Source of the DNA: GCA-002780795 sp964545385
Lineage (GTDB): Bacteria > Patescibacteriota > Microgenomatia > UBA1406 > GWC2-37-13
DNA: 14,661 bases
Direction of reading: 5' to 3'
Assembly (NCBI GenBank): GCA_964545385.1
Contig: CAZJFG010000016.1
Location: 1-14,661 of the forward strand
Shown here: in pieces, positions 1 through 5,435 of the stretch
Layout: every line of letters begins with the position of its first letter
Numbering within the stretch: the first letter of the stretch is position 1
The notes under the pieces: generated by a model
Told to the model about the DNA's origin: nothing
Seen by the model: only the letters and a program-made list of their open reading frames with translations
Databases searched by the model: none
Translations under genes and position numbers: made by a program

Positions 1-431
1 GAAACCATCTCTTGGGGAAAGCCGTAGGGGGCAATAGTTTCGCAGGAAATAGTACCATTACCGTCCTGCACGATGATCCAGCCATCGGTTATTGTTTTGT
101 AAGCCAAAAACCAACCGCCTGAAGTCTCACCCAAAAATTTTATACTGCCTGAGGCATGAGTATCGTCTTTTTGACTGATTGTCATCAAAACTTCGGAAAG
201 TTCCTTATTGTATTTTTTGGCAAAAGCTTTTTGCAGTTGTAAAAGAGCACCTTCTTCTTCAACTGTTGGAGTAGGTATAATGGAAATTGTCGGTTCGACC
301 GTCACCGATGGGATTGGGTTATTTTCTTGCTTTTTTATCCAGGGATTAGGAAAAAATGTACCCGCGACAAAAAGTAAGATTCCCAAAAGTACTAAAGTCA
401 AAACCATCCAAAAGTTTATTTTGGTATTCAA
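1..431 (-). CDS. Membrane-anchored hypothetical protein, C-terminus beyond window
   Basis: An open frame on the minus strand runs off the left edge; about 143 N-terminal residues are visible. A short positively charged start is followed by a strong hydrophobic helix (about residues 9-24, MVLTLVLLGILLFVAG), then a linker containing IIPTPTVEEEG, then a folded-looking domain with the segments GSIKFLGETSGGWFLAYK and QDGNGTISCETIAPYGFP. I infer a single-helix anchored protein whose C-terminal domain lies outside the cytoplasm. The C-terminal segment resembles a small domain seen in many hypothetical proteins of candidate-phyla bacteria, but I cannot name a family or a function. I chose the TTG at 431 because it leaves a lysine before the helix; an ATG at 407 is the alternative. 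It lies 18 bases after the stop of the gene upstream, so the two are probably co-transcribed. No Shine-Dalgarno sequence is visible. Confidence 0.75.
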   Translation of the reverse strand, partial: MNTKINFWMVLTLVLLGILLFVAGTFFPNPWIKKQENNPIPSVTVEPTISIIPTPTVEEEGALLQLQKAFAKKYNKELSEVLMTISQKDDTHASGSIKFLGETSGGWFLAYKTITDGWIIVQDGNGTISCETIAPYGFPQEMV

Positions 432-449
432 TAAAAGTATTTATTAATT

Positions 450-1064
450 TTAACTATTAAAGGTTGTTTTAATATCCAAAGCAATTTGGTCTAATGAATT
501 TTTCCCTTTGGAAAAACCATCGATGGCTTTTGCCACCGGCGGATAGCTGGTGAAAATATCGTTCATCAGTTGTTCATGTCTATTTGCTTTCGCCACATTA
601 TCTTCCAGTAAATCAATGGCTTTTAAATGATCGTTGATCATTATTTCGACAGCAACTTTTTTTGATAATTCATCACCCTTAATTATCCGTGTCTCTCCCT
701 GTTGATCCCAAATTACAACTGAATATCCATTTTTGACCAAAGCCACTCTTCCCATCATTACACCCTGATAAAAATCAGCTCCTTTTCCGACGACGTGGAA
801 CATGACTCCGTCAAGAAAACAAGGAGTTTCATAAACAATATCTTCTTTTGTTATTCCATTTGGTATTTCCGGAACATTTTTATAATCAAACGGGTATTTA
901 ATTTCTTCCTTATAGCCATTAGAGGTTTTTTTAAAAAAATATTTCGCCTCAATCACTTTTGTACCCGCGCTAATCCATTTCAAATCCTTTTCGTTTGGCG
1001 GTCTTGAATACTTTTGAAGTAACTCTCGTGGATTTTGTGGTTGAATATCGGGAGAATTAAGCAT
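450..1064 (-). CDS. Hypothetical soluble protein, 204 residues
   Basis: I do not recognise this protein. It begins MLNSPDIQPQNP and has no signal peptide or membrane helix. The middle is beta-rich (FLDGVMFHVVGKG, GRVALVKNGYSVVIWD, GETRIIKG) and the C-terminal third is helical (about VAVEIMINDHLKAIDLLE and onward). The ATG at 1064 is preferred over an in-frame TTG at 1082. A strong promoter (TTGACA, 17 bases, TATTGT) ends 14 bases before this ATG, so the TTG would lie inside the -10 element. The transcript leader would be only about 7 bases. The anchored protein follows 18 bases downstream on the same strand, so the pair likely forms a two-gene unit, which may hint at a common envelope role. 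Confidence is high that it is a gene and nil for function. Confidence 0.8.
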   Translation of the reverse strand: MLNSPDIQPQNPRELLQKYSRPPNEKDLKWISAGTKVIEAKYFFKKTSNGYKEEIKYPFDYKNVPEIPNGITKEDIVYETPCFLDGVMFHVVGKGADFYQGVMMGRVALVKNGYSVVIWDQQGETRIIKGDELSKKVAVEIMINDHLKAIDLLEDNVAKANRHEQLMNDIFTSYPPVAKAIDGFSKGKNSLDQIALDIKTTFNS

Positions 1065-1078
1065 AAATATATAAAAAT

Positions 1079-1107
1079 ACAATACCTCTTTTTTTCTATT
1101 TTGTCAA
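1079..1107 (-). promoter_or_regulatory. Sigma-70-type promoter for the 204-residue protein
   Basis: Reading the minus strand, TTGACA (1107-1102) is followed by exactly 17 bases and then TATTGT (1084-1079), matching four of six -10 consensus bases. The predicted transcription start near 1072 leaves a leader of about 7 bases before the ATG at 1064. The GAGG just upstream lies within the promoter spacer and so cannot be a ribosome binding site for this gene. Confidence 0.7.
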
Positions 1108-1124
1108 TTTTTAAGTAAAATCAC

Positions 1125-1135
1125 TCTTGACAAGA
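1125..1135. promoter_or_regulatory. Possible operator palindrome over the -35 box
   Basis: TCTTGACAAGA is a perfect inverted repeat (TCTTG and CAAGA around one base) that contains the TTGACA of the rightward promoter. The same palindrome sits inside an 18-base identical stretch (1122-1139) that recurs on the other strand at 6189-6206, again placed as a -35 box. A repressor site is an inference; chance overlap with the consensus -35 explains part of the match. Confidence 0.35.
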
Positions 1136-1155
1136 TAATTATTTTCTTCCATAAT
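1127..1155 (+). promoter_or_regulatory. Sigma-70-type promoter for the glutaredoxin-like gene
   Basis: TTGACA (1127-1132), a 17-base spacer and CATAAT (1150-1155) form a near-consensus promoter. The expected start near 1162 lies about 5 bases before the ATG at 1167, so the mRNA would be almost leaderless. It diverges from the promoter at 1079-1107, with only 19 bases between the two -35 boxes. Confidence 0.75.
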
Positions 1156-1166
1156 TAAATATCGAA

Positions 1167-1736
1167 ATGAAAATTACTATCTATACCATCAACGACTGTC
1201 AATACTCCAGAGCGGAAAAGGAATATCTACAGGCTCATAATCTTCCTTACGAAGAAAAAAATCTCGAAAGCAATAAGGAATATCTTACCGAGATGCTTGC
1301 CATTTCCAACAACTTTGCTGGCACACCAGTGACAAAAGTTGAAAAAGACGATGGTCAGATTTCCGTTTTAAAAGGCTTTACCAAAGAAGAATTCGACAAA
1401 CTGACAGGGGTTGGCCAACCGGCAGTGGCTGTCGTCAACTCAACGATGAACGTACCGGCTGACAAACCGGCGACGCCACCACCCGCACCCACCCCAACTC
1501 CCACTCCTCCCCCACAACCAATCGAACCACCAAAAGAAGAACCAGCTCCACCACCCGTTCAAACACCACCAGCTACACCCGAACCACCCAAAATCGACTC
1601 CGCTGAAGCTCCGACGGTCAAGCAAAACGAGGCTTTAAATTCGGTTTTGAATAATTTGCAAGCAAAAGCAGAGGCATCTCAAGCAGCCGCCCCAGCTGCC
1701 AATCTCCCAAACGTCCCCGAACCGGATTTTAAGTAA
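1167..1736 (+). CDS. Glutaredoxin-like protein with proline-rich C-terminal tail
   Basis: Residues 1-80 have a glutaredoxin/NrdH-type thioredoxin fold: strand MKITIYTI, active site CQYS at 11-14, AGTPVTKV with the cis-proline at 54, and a last strand leading into KGFTKEEFDKL. The active site is of the single-cysteine CxxS type, so dithiol disulfide reduction is less likely than glutathione or monothiol chemistry. Residues 97-145 are almost entirely Pro, Ala, Thr and charged residues. They are followed by a short helix (NEALNSVLNNLQAKAEA, 154-170) and another Ala/Pro stretch. No signal peptide is present, so it should be cytosolic. The tail makes it about twice the usual glutaredoxin length and has no recognised function. 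Base composition rises sharply in the tail because of CCA/CCC proline codons. The start is fixed by the promoter ending 11 bases upstream. The stop overlaps the convergent neighbour by 8 bases. Confidence 0.85.
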   Translation: MKITIYTINDCQYSRAEKEYLQAHNLPYEEKNLESNKEYLTEMLAISNNFAGTPVTKVEKDDGQISVLKGFTKEEFDKLTGVGQPAVAVVNSTMNVPADKPATPPPAPTPTPTPPPQPIEPPKEEPAPPPVQTPPATPEPPKIDSAEAPTVKQNEALNSVLNNLQAKAEASQAAAPAANLPNVPEPDFK

Positions 1737-2370
1737 TTAATCCGTCAATTTGCTTTTGAATTCTTTTTGTAAAACCCATTTTTTCTTGTTTTAACCAAGG
1801 TGTCACATCTTTCAGAAGCAGAGGGTTTTTATCTTCATGTGTCAACAATATTTCTTCAAAAACCTTGACAAACGATCTTTTTAAGGTTGCATCTCCATCG
1901 TGTAAATAACTCAAGGCCAATGCATATCCTTCGATAAGCAGACTCGACATTGCCTGAAAAGGGTCTTGGCATTCTGTCACCACCCAATTCCAGTCTCCTC
2001 CTTCACCTAATTGGTTTTTGATCGTATTAAAAGCACCTGCCACTAAATAATCGTCTGGGTTTTCTTTATTGCCGTTGGTTTTCATCGAACTTAAAATCGT
2101 ACGTAATTTAGGTAACTCATTTATTTTTAGACGTTTTTTTAATTCATCAAGGTCATGCCGGCAAATTGTTGGTGCGTTTCTGGGGACTTGAAGAAATTGA
2201 TTAAATTCGTTTATGGTCCGGTTAAATTCTTGAAGCCTTTTTTGCCAACCCAAGGGGTGTTTTTCCAACCAAAAAACTGGTTCGACTAACTCCGGTAGGT
2301 TTCCAAACTTTTTTTGGAAGAGATATGAAGCAAAATAACCATCATAATACTCTCTAATGGCTCTGGACAT
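1729..2370 (-). CDS. Hypothetical protein downstream of tRNA-Trp, 213 residues
   Basis: I do not recognise this protein. It starts MSRAIREYYDGYF, has no signal peptide or membrane helix, and looks mainly alpha-helical. It includes an aromatic-rich patch (EPVFWLEKHPLGWQKRLQEF) and GEGGDWNWVVTE near the middle. The frame stays open further upstream, but that extension would translate the T-arm of tRNA-Trp, so the ATG at 2370 is the sensible start. That ATG lies 6 bases after the encoded CCA of the tRNA. There is no Shine-Dalgarno sequence and no room for a promoter between them. It is therefore probably transcribed with the tRNAs and released by tRNA 3' processing with a six-base leader. Its 3' end overlaps the glutaredoxin-like gene by 8 bases. 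Confidence 0.8.
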   Translation of the reverse strand: MSRAIREYYDGYFASYLFQKKFGNLPELVEPVFWLEKHPLGWQKRLQEFNRTINEFNQFLQVPRNAPTICRHDLDELKKRLKINELPKLRTILSSMKTNGNKENPDDYLVAGAFNTIKNQLGEGGDWNWVVTECQDPFQAMSSLLIEGYALALSYLHDGDATLKRSFVKVFEEILLTHEDKNPLLLKDVTPWLKQEKMGFTKRIQKQIDGLIT

Positions 2371-2376
2371 ATAATT

Positions 2377-2450
2377 TGGCAGGTCCGCCCCGATTTGAAC
2401 GGGGAACAAAGGTTTTGGAGACCCTTATGATACCATTTCACCACGGACCT
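2377..2450 (-). tRNA. tRNA-Trp (anticodon CCA)
   Basis: The minus strand folds into a full cloverleaf. The acceptor stem is AGGTCCG with CGGACCT and the T arm is CCCCG TTCAAAT CGGGG. The anticodon loop is CTCCAAA, giving anticodon CCA. The discriminator is G, usual for bacterial tRNA-Trp, and CCA is encoded at 2379-2377. The other three tRNAs in this window do not encode CCA. A tRNA-Trp reading UGG only agrees with TGA serving as a stop here. Confidence 0.95.
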
Positions 2451-2521
2451 TTTCCTTGTCCTTCGACTACGCTCAGGACTAACTGTCCCTAATCCTCACT
2501 TCGTATCGGAAAAGGACAGTT
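2448..2521. repeat. REP-like palindromic spacer between two tRNAs
   Basis: The spacer between the tRNAs contains three inverted repeats. GTCCT...AGGAC (2458-2479) encloses the motif CTTCGACTACGCTCAG, a REP-like palindrome I recall from many bacterial genomes. AACTGTCC (2481-2488) pairs with GGACAGTT (2514-2521). CCTTTTCC (2448-2455, whose first bases belong to the tRNA-Trp 5' end) pairs with GGAAAAGG (2508-2515). The last two share bases 2514-2515, so those hairpins compete. Confidence 0.6.
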
Positions 2522-2524
2522 GAG

Positions 2525-2596
2525 TGCTCCCAGGCTGAATTGAACAGCCATCAGTGGTTCCGCAAACCACTACTCTATCCGTTAAGCTATGGGAGC
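2525..2596 (-). tRNA. tRNA-Arg (anticodon GCG)
   Basis: The minus strand forms a cloverleaf. The acceptor is GCTCCCA with TGGGAGC, the D arm GCTT...GAGT, the anticodon stem GTGGT/ACCAC and the T arm GGCTG TTCAATT CAGCC. The anticodon loop is TTGCGGA, so the anticodon is GCG, reading CGC and CGU. The discriminator is A and no CCA is encoded. Most bacteria use an ACG anticodon deaminated to inosine for this box, so GCG is unusual. The spacer to tRNA-Trp is 74 bases. Confidence 0.92.
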
Positions 2597-2607
2597 TTGA
2601 TATCCTA

Positions 2608-2616
2608 ATTTTATCA
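2608..2616 (-). promoter_or_regulatory. Extended -10 promoter for the Arg-Trp tRNA unit
   Basis: On the minus strand TGA followed by TAAAAT forms an extended -10 element (TGnTAAAAT) 11 bases before the first base of tRNA-Arg, giving a transcription start near 2601. The hexamer 17 bases upstream, TAGTTT, is a poor -35, as is common with extended -10 promoters. The Leu-Ser tRNA unit at 11155-11238 has the same arrangement. Confidence 0.5.
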
Positions 2617-2659
2617 CCTGGCAGTCGTATAAACTAGTAGATTTGTAGCGTATAGTCCG

Positions 2660-2688
2660 TTGATAATGTTAAATACTAATCTGATAAT
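2660..2688 (+). promoter_or_regulatory. Promoter for the four-helix-bundle cassette
   Basis: TTGATA (2660-2665), 17 bases, GATAAT (2683-2688): five of six matches in each hexamer. Transcription would begin near 2695, inside the first heptamer array, so the 5' end of the transcript would carry most of that array. Confidence 0.55.
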
Positions 2689-2690
2689 AA

Positions 2691-2718
2691 ATTCGAATAT
2701 CGAAATCCGAAATACGAA
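2691..2718 (+). repeat. Degenerate heptamer array, left arm of the cassette
   Basis: Four tandem 7-base units, each ending in CGAA: ATTCGAA, TATCGAA, ATCCGAA, ATACGAA. The reverse-complement unit (TTCGGAT) forms the array at 3125-3152, so the two arrays are imperfect inverted repeats around the four-helix-bundle gene. The match continues inward into ACAATTT on this side against AAATTTGT on the other. Confidence 0.8.
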
Positions 2719-2744
2719 ACAATTTATTAATTCTTAAATAACAA

Positions 2745-3101
2745 ATGAATAAAACTAAAGTTTATGATCTTGAAGATAGAACATTTCAATTTGCAAAAAA
2801 TATTAGAAAATTTATGAAAATAATTCCGAAATCGTTAAGCAACATAGAAGACTTAAAACAACTTATAAGATCTTCTGGTTCTGTTGGTGCAAATTATATT
2901 GAAGCTAATGAGGCTTTAAGTAAAAAAGATTTTATTATGAGAATAAAAATAAGTCGTAAAGAAGTAAAAGAAAGTAGATATTGGTTGAGTTTAATTAATG
3001 TTTTAGGTAGTGATGAACTTGAAGTAGAAAGAAAAAAACTATTACAAGAATCCACAGAGCTGATGAATATTTTTGGTGCAATAATAAGAAAAAGCGTTTA
3101 A
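2745..3101 (+). CDS. Four-helix-bundle protein (23S rRNA intervening-sequence protein family)
   Basis: The 118-residue protein matches the family of 23S rRNA intervening-sequence proteins, which also includes relatives of the Avd accessory protein of diversity-generating retroelements. The signature RSSGSVGANYIEAN lies at 42-55 and KEVKESRYWL at 72-81. Four amphipathic helices are evident: about 8-27, 33-57, 61-86 and 92-115. Length is normal for the family. Family members form basic pentameric bundles thought to bind nucleic acid; the cellular role is unknown. The gene sits alone between two inverted heptamer arrays and is more AT-rich than its neighbours. It starts at ATG 2745 after an AT-rich leader of about 50 bases that contains the left array and no clear Shine-Dalgarno sequence. 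There is no reverse transcriptase or rRNA gene nearby, so neither classical context applies. Confidence 0.92.
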   Translation: MNKTKVYDLEDRTFQFAKNIRKFMKIIPKSLSNIEDLKQLIRSSGSVGANYIEANEALSKKDFIMRIKISRKEVKESRYWLSLINVLGSDELEVERKKLLQESTELMNIFGAIIRKSV

Positions 3102-3124
3102 ATAATTTGTTAATTTAAATTTGT

Positions 3125-3152
3125 TTCGGATTTCGAGCTTCGGATTTCGGAT
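3125..3152 (-). repeat. Degenerate heptamer array, right arm of the cassette
   Basis: Four tandem units read TTCGGAT, TTCGAGC, TTCGGAT, TTCGGAT on the plus strand. The minus-strand unit ATCCGAA is identical to one unit of the left array. The array ends 9 bases before the stop codon of the DUF2207 gene on the opposite strand. No canonical terminator hairpin is visible for either converging gene, so the array may serve as a 3' end structure for one or both. Confidence 0.8.
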
Positions 3153-3161
3153 TTATTTTTA

Positions 3162-4853
3162 TCACCAACTTCCTCCTCCGCCTCCTCCTCCACCTCCGCC
3201 GGAAAATCCGCCGGAAAATCCGCTTCCGTGGCCTGTTGTTGAGGAAACCGGCGTAGCCGAGGCACGGAAACTGGATATTGAAGAAGAAAGACTGCTTGCA
3301 AACAAAGTGCTGCTAAAAGCGCGTGTCGAATTATAACTTGAGTACCACTCCGGCTGTTTTAAGGAAATATTTTTAAATCTTTCCGCCCAGATTTTTTCGA
3401 CGCCAAATGCTACCGCATAAGGCAATAGCTTTTCAAACATCATCTGATTTTTAGCTTGATATGCAAGTTGCTTTTCCTGGCTGGTTAAAAAGTTTTTTAA
3501 AGAACGGCTCAAGTTGGCACACTCGGCACCAAAAACAGACTTAGCCGGCATAGCTTGACCAAAGGTAAAAGCGATCAGAGCTAAACCAAAATTTCCTGTT
3601 ATCAGAGCCAAAACCCCAATCACACTATAAAAAACTCTTGTTGCATTTGGATTTTTGGGGAAAAGACCGTCTGCCACGAGTTGATTGTAAACAAGATCTG
3701 TTACTTCCTGTATTGTCGCTGCCAAACGTTTATCTTTAATCCTTACTTCCTTTCCGTTTTTAAATATTCCCTCTATTAATTTTTTTTCATAAGGTTGTAA
3801 GTCGGAAAGATCGGTATTTTTCCTGATGAAATAATAGTCATTTTTTTTTCTTTCCTCGATTTTGAAATAACCACGGCGGGCCAGATCAACTACTCCGGCC
3901 GAAATATCGCGTAGATCAACTTTCTCATCTATTAAAGAACCGACTTCAGTCGGAGTCAGTGGCCGGCCGGTTTTTGTTTTTGGTGGATCAAACCAAGCTC
4001 GCACTTCACCTATTTTACCTTTAGGATCCCGGCCATAACGCCACCATTTATAAATAATTCTTAATGGATAGATAACATACCAAAACAGAACAGCCACACT
4101 GATTAGAAGACTTACAAACTTTCCAAAAATCGTATCCCAAAAATCAACTACTTCTTTTGCCTCAAGATAAGCAACAACATTGATGGGAAAACTGACGGCG
4201 AAAGTCAAACCTTGACCAGAATAAAATACTTTTGTTGAAGTTATCACTACGTCGCTACCCTTTTGAGTAATTGAACAATCGGCAGCTCTACTTTGAACGC
4301 TTCCGCTATAGCAAACGACTTTGATATTTTCTTGTTTAATTTCCTCGGGCAAGCTAACTTTAACCGTTACCGTAGCGATAGGCACCTCCCACTCACTGCC
4401 TATTGCATTCCAGTAAAACTCGTCGTGGTCGGAAAAATAGGTAATGGCTCCGCTTATTCTATACTTAATAAAATATTGTTTTATACCCGTTACATGAATA
4501 TTAGCATTGCCTATTTTCAGTTTCAGGTTATTGTTTTCATAGCTTTGGACAAACTCATAGCTTTCACCCGAAGCGTCAACGACAGAGATATTAGAATAGT
4601 GCAGACGGTATTTTTTCCCTTGATTGTTTTTACGAATAGTTGGAATATTGTGGTAAATACCATGGCGCTGCAGCGTGTCAAAATTATAGGTAATATTCTC
4701 AACAACGTCTACCGTAGCATCTTTGTTAATAACATAACTTATACTATAATGTTCGATATGTTCACCGGAAAGTTTCGGTTGAGCCATTGCTGGCCGATTG
4801 AGCAACCACAAACCGCAAATCACCAACCACAAACCAATGAATATCTTTTTCAT
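3162..4853 (-). CDS. DUF2207 family membrane protein
   Basis: The 563-residue protein has the standard DUF2207 layout. A signal peptide (residues 1-24, cleavage likely after PAMA) precedes an extracellular beta-rich domain with YSISYVINKDATVDVVENI and HGIYHNIP. A transmembrane helix follows at about 246-263, then a basic stretch YKWWRYGRDPKG. A cytoplasmic domain contains WFDPPKTKTGRPLTPTEVG and ISAGVVDLARRGYFKIEE, and a hydrophobic segment lies at about 407-431. The tail is rich in Ser and Gly, ending in ten glycines and SW, typical of this family. Function is unknown; members are predicted envelope proteins. Part of the signal peptide, GLWLVIC then GLWLLNR, is encoded by a heptamer array at 4801-4835. 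The gene stands alone on its strand and its start region faces the phosphoribosyltransferase promoter. Confidence 0.92.
   Translation of the reverse strand: MKKIFIGLWLVICGLWLLNRPAMAQPKLSGEHIEHYSISYVINKDATVDVVENITYNFDTLQRHGIYHNIPTIRKNNQGKKYRLHYSNISVVDASGESYEFVQSYENNNLKLKIGNANIHVTGIKQYFIKYRISGAITYFSDHDEFYWNAIGSEWEVPIATVTVKVSLPEEIKQENIKVVCYSGSVQSRAADCSITQKGSDVVITSTKVFYSGQGLTFAVSFPINVVAYLEAKEVVDFWDTIFGKFVSLLISVAVLFWYVIYPLRIIYKWWRYGRDPKGKIGEVRAWFDPPKTKTGRPLTPTEVGSLIDEKVDLRDISAGVVDLARRGYFKIEERKKNDYYFIRKNTDLSDLQPYEKKLIEGIFKNGKEVRIKDKRLAATIQEVTDLVYNQLVADGLFPKNPNATRVFYSVIGVLALITGNFGLALIAFTFGQAMPAKSVFGAECANLSRSLKNFLTSQEKQLAYQAKNQMMFEKLLPYAVAFGVEKIWAERFKNISLKQPEWYSSYNSTRAFSSTLFASSLSSSISSFRASATPVSSTTGHGSGFSGGFSGGGGGGGGGGSW
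4801..4835 (-). repeat. Heptamer array inside the DUF2207 signal peptide
   Basis: Five 7-base units on the plus strand: AGCAACC, ACAAACC, GCAAATC, ACCAACC, ACAAACC. Three units equal seven codons, and the protein shows that period as GLWLVIC followed by GLWLLNR. The array keeps the frame open and supplies the hydrophobic core of the signal peptide. Confidence 0.7.
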
Positions 4854-4878
4854 TGGTTATAATATAACAAATTTTATT

Positions 4879-4884
4879 TATAAT
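4879..4884 (+). promoter_or_regulatory. -10 element for the phosphoribosyltransferase gene
   Basis: A perfect TATAAT ends 6 bases before the ATG at 4891, so transcription would begin at or within a base or two of the start codon. The -35 region is poor (TTGGTT at 4853-4858 is too far at 20 bases), so this is a -10 call only. Confidence 0.4.
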
Positions 4885-4890
4885 AATAAA

Positions 4891-5430
4891 ATGAACTTTG
4901 TCAAAATCTCCTGGGAAAAATATGAAAAAGACTGTATTGCCCTCGCCAAAAAAGTTGTCGCATCAAAAATAAAATTTGATCGGATTATGGCTATCTCCCG
5001 AGGCGGACTTACAAACGGACGTCTCTTCTCCGATCTTTTAAATTTACCTATTTCCCATATTACTATCTCCTCGTATAGTGATCTTAAACAAGGAAAAAAT
5101 ATAGAAATCGTAGAAACTTCCAACAAATCTTTTTCCGACAATACGCTTCTTTTGATCGACGACCTGTCCGATACGGGAAAAACTTTTCGCCGAGCTCTAT
5201 CTTATTTTAAAAAATTTTCAAACTGTAAAGTTTACTCTCTTTCCCTTTATGTCAAACCGAAAACCACTTATTTCCCGAATTTTTGGCAGGAAGAGATAGA
5301 CGCCTGGATTGTTTTTCCTTACGAAATTAACGAAACACACAAGGCTTTGGTCAAAAAATTAAAATCACCAATTGAAGCTAAAAGGAAACTAATCAAGTTA
5401 GGATTTAAAGAATGGGAAATTAATTGTTAA
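4891..5430 (+). CDS. Phosphoribosyltransferase family protein
   Basis: The 179-residue protein has the PRPP-binding signature LLLIDDLSDTGKT at 87-99, with the two acidic residues and the TGKT loop that bind the ribose phosphate. Upstream is a typical first strand and loop, FDRIMAISRGGLTNGRL (29-45). The layout resembles type I purine phosphoribosyltransferases of the xanthine-guanine or hypoxanthine class (nucleobase plus PRPP to nucleotide), but the base specificity cannot be read here. A regulatory or orphan role is also possible. The frame is open upstream to 4798, but that extension would overlap the DUF2207 signal peptide region antisense. The ATG at 4891 sits just after a TATAAT and is the better start. 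The metallopeptidase gene follows after 5 bases, so the two form an operon. Confidence 0.88.
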   Translation: MNFVKISWEKYEKDCIALAKKVVASKIKFDRIMAISRGGLTNGRLFSDLLNLPISHITISSYSDLKQGKNIEIVETSNKSFSDNTLLLIDDLSDTGKTFRRALSYFKKFSNCKVYSLSLYVKPKTTYFPNFWQEEIDAWIVFPYEINETHKALVKKLKSPIEAKRKLIKLGFKEWEINC

Positions 5431-5435
5431 TTTTC

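Larger units (their letters stand above)
2691..3152 (+). mobile_element. Candidate IVS-like cassette with inverted heptamer ends
   Basis: About 462 bases contain only a promoter-proximal heptamer array, the four-helix-bundle gene and a second array in inverted orientation. In spirochaete and Coxiella 23S rRNA, intervening sequences carry the same protein family inside a long hairpin; that architecture is established. Here the unit is not in rRNA but between a tRNA promoter and a DUF2207 gene. It creates the only convergent gene pair of the window that does not overlap at the 3' ends. No transposase is present and I see no clear target duplication, so mobility is an inference. Confidence 0.5.

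Noticed and set aside
208..447. Open frame of 79 codons on the plus strand near the left edge
   Set aside because: It lies antisense to the anchored-protein gene, which shows a clear membrane helix, Thr-Pro linker and domain; the plus frame shows no family features.
1440..1625. Trp/Gly-rich frame antisense to the proline-rich tail
   Set aside because: It is the reverse complement of proline codons, which gives Trp and Gly by composition.
2371..2409. N-terminal extension of the 213-residue protein
   Set aside because: It would translate the T-arm and acceptor stem of tRNA-Trp; the ATG at 2370 follows the tRNA end.
2745..3101. Avd-type accessory gene of a diversity-generating retroelement
   Set aside because: No reverse transcriptase, template repeat or variable repeat lies within the window.
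2691..3152. Reading the heptamer arrays as a CRISPR
   Set aside because: The units are 7 bases, contiguous and degenerate, with no spacers and no cas genes.
4293..4862. Open frame of 189 codons antisense to the DUF2207 gene
   Set aside because: The minus-strand protein is an unmistakable DUF2207 member, so this frame is its shadow.
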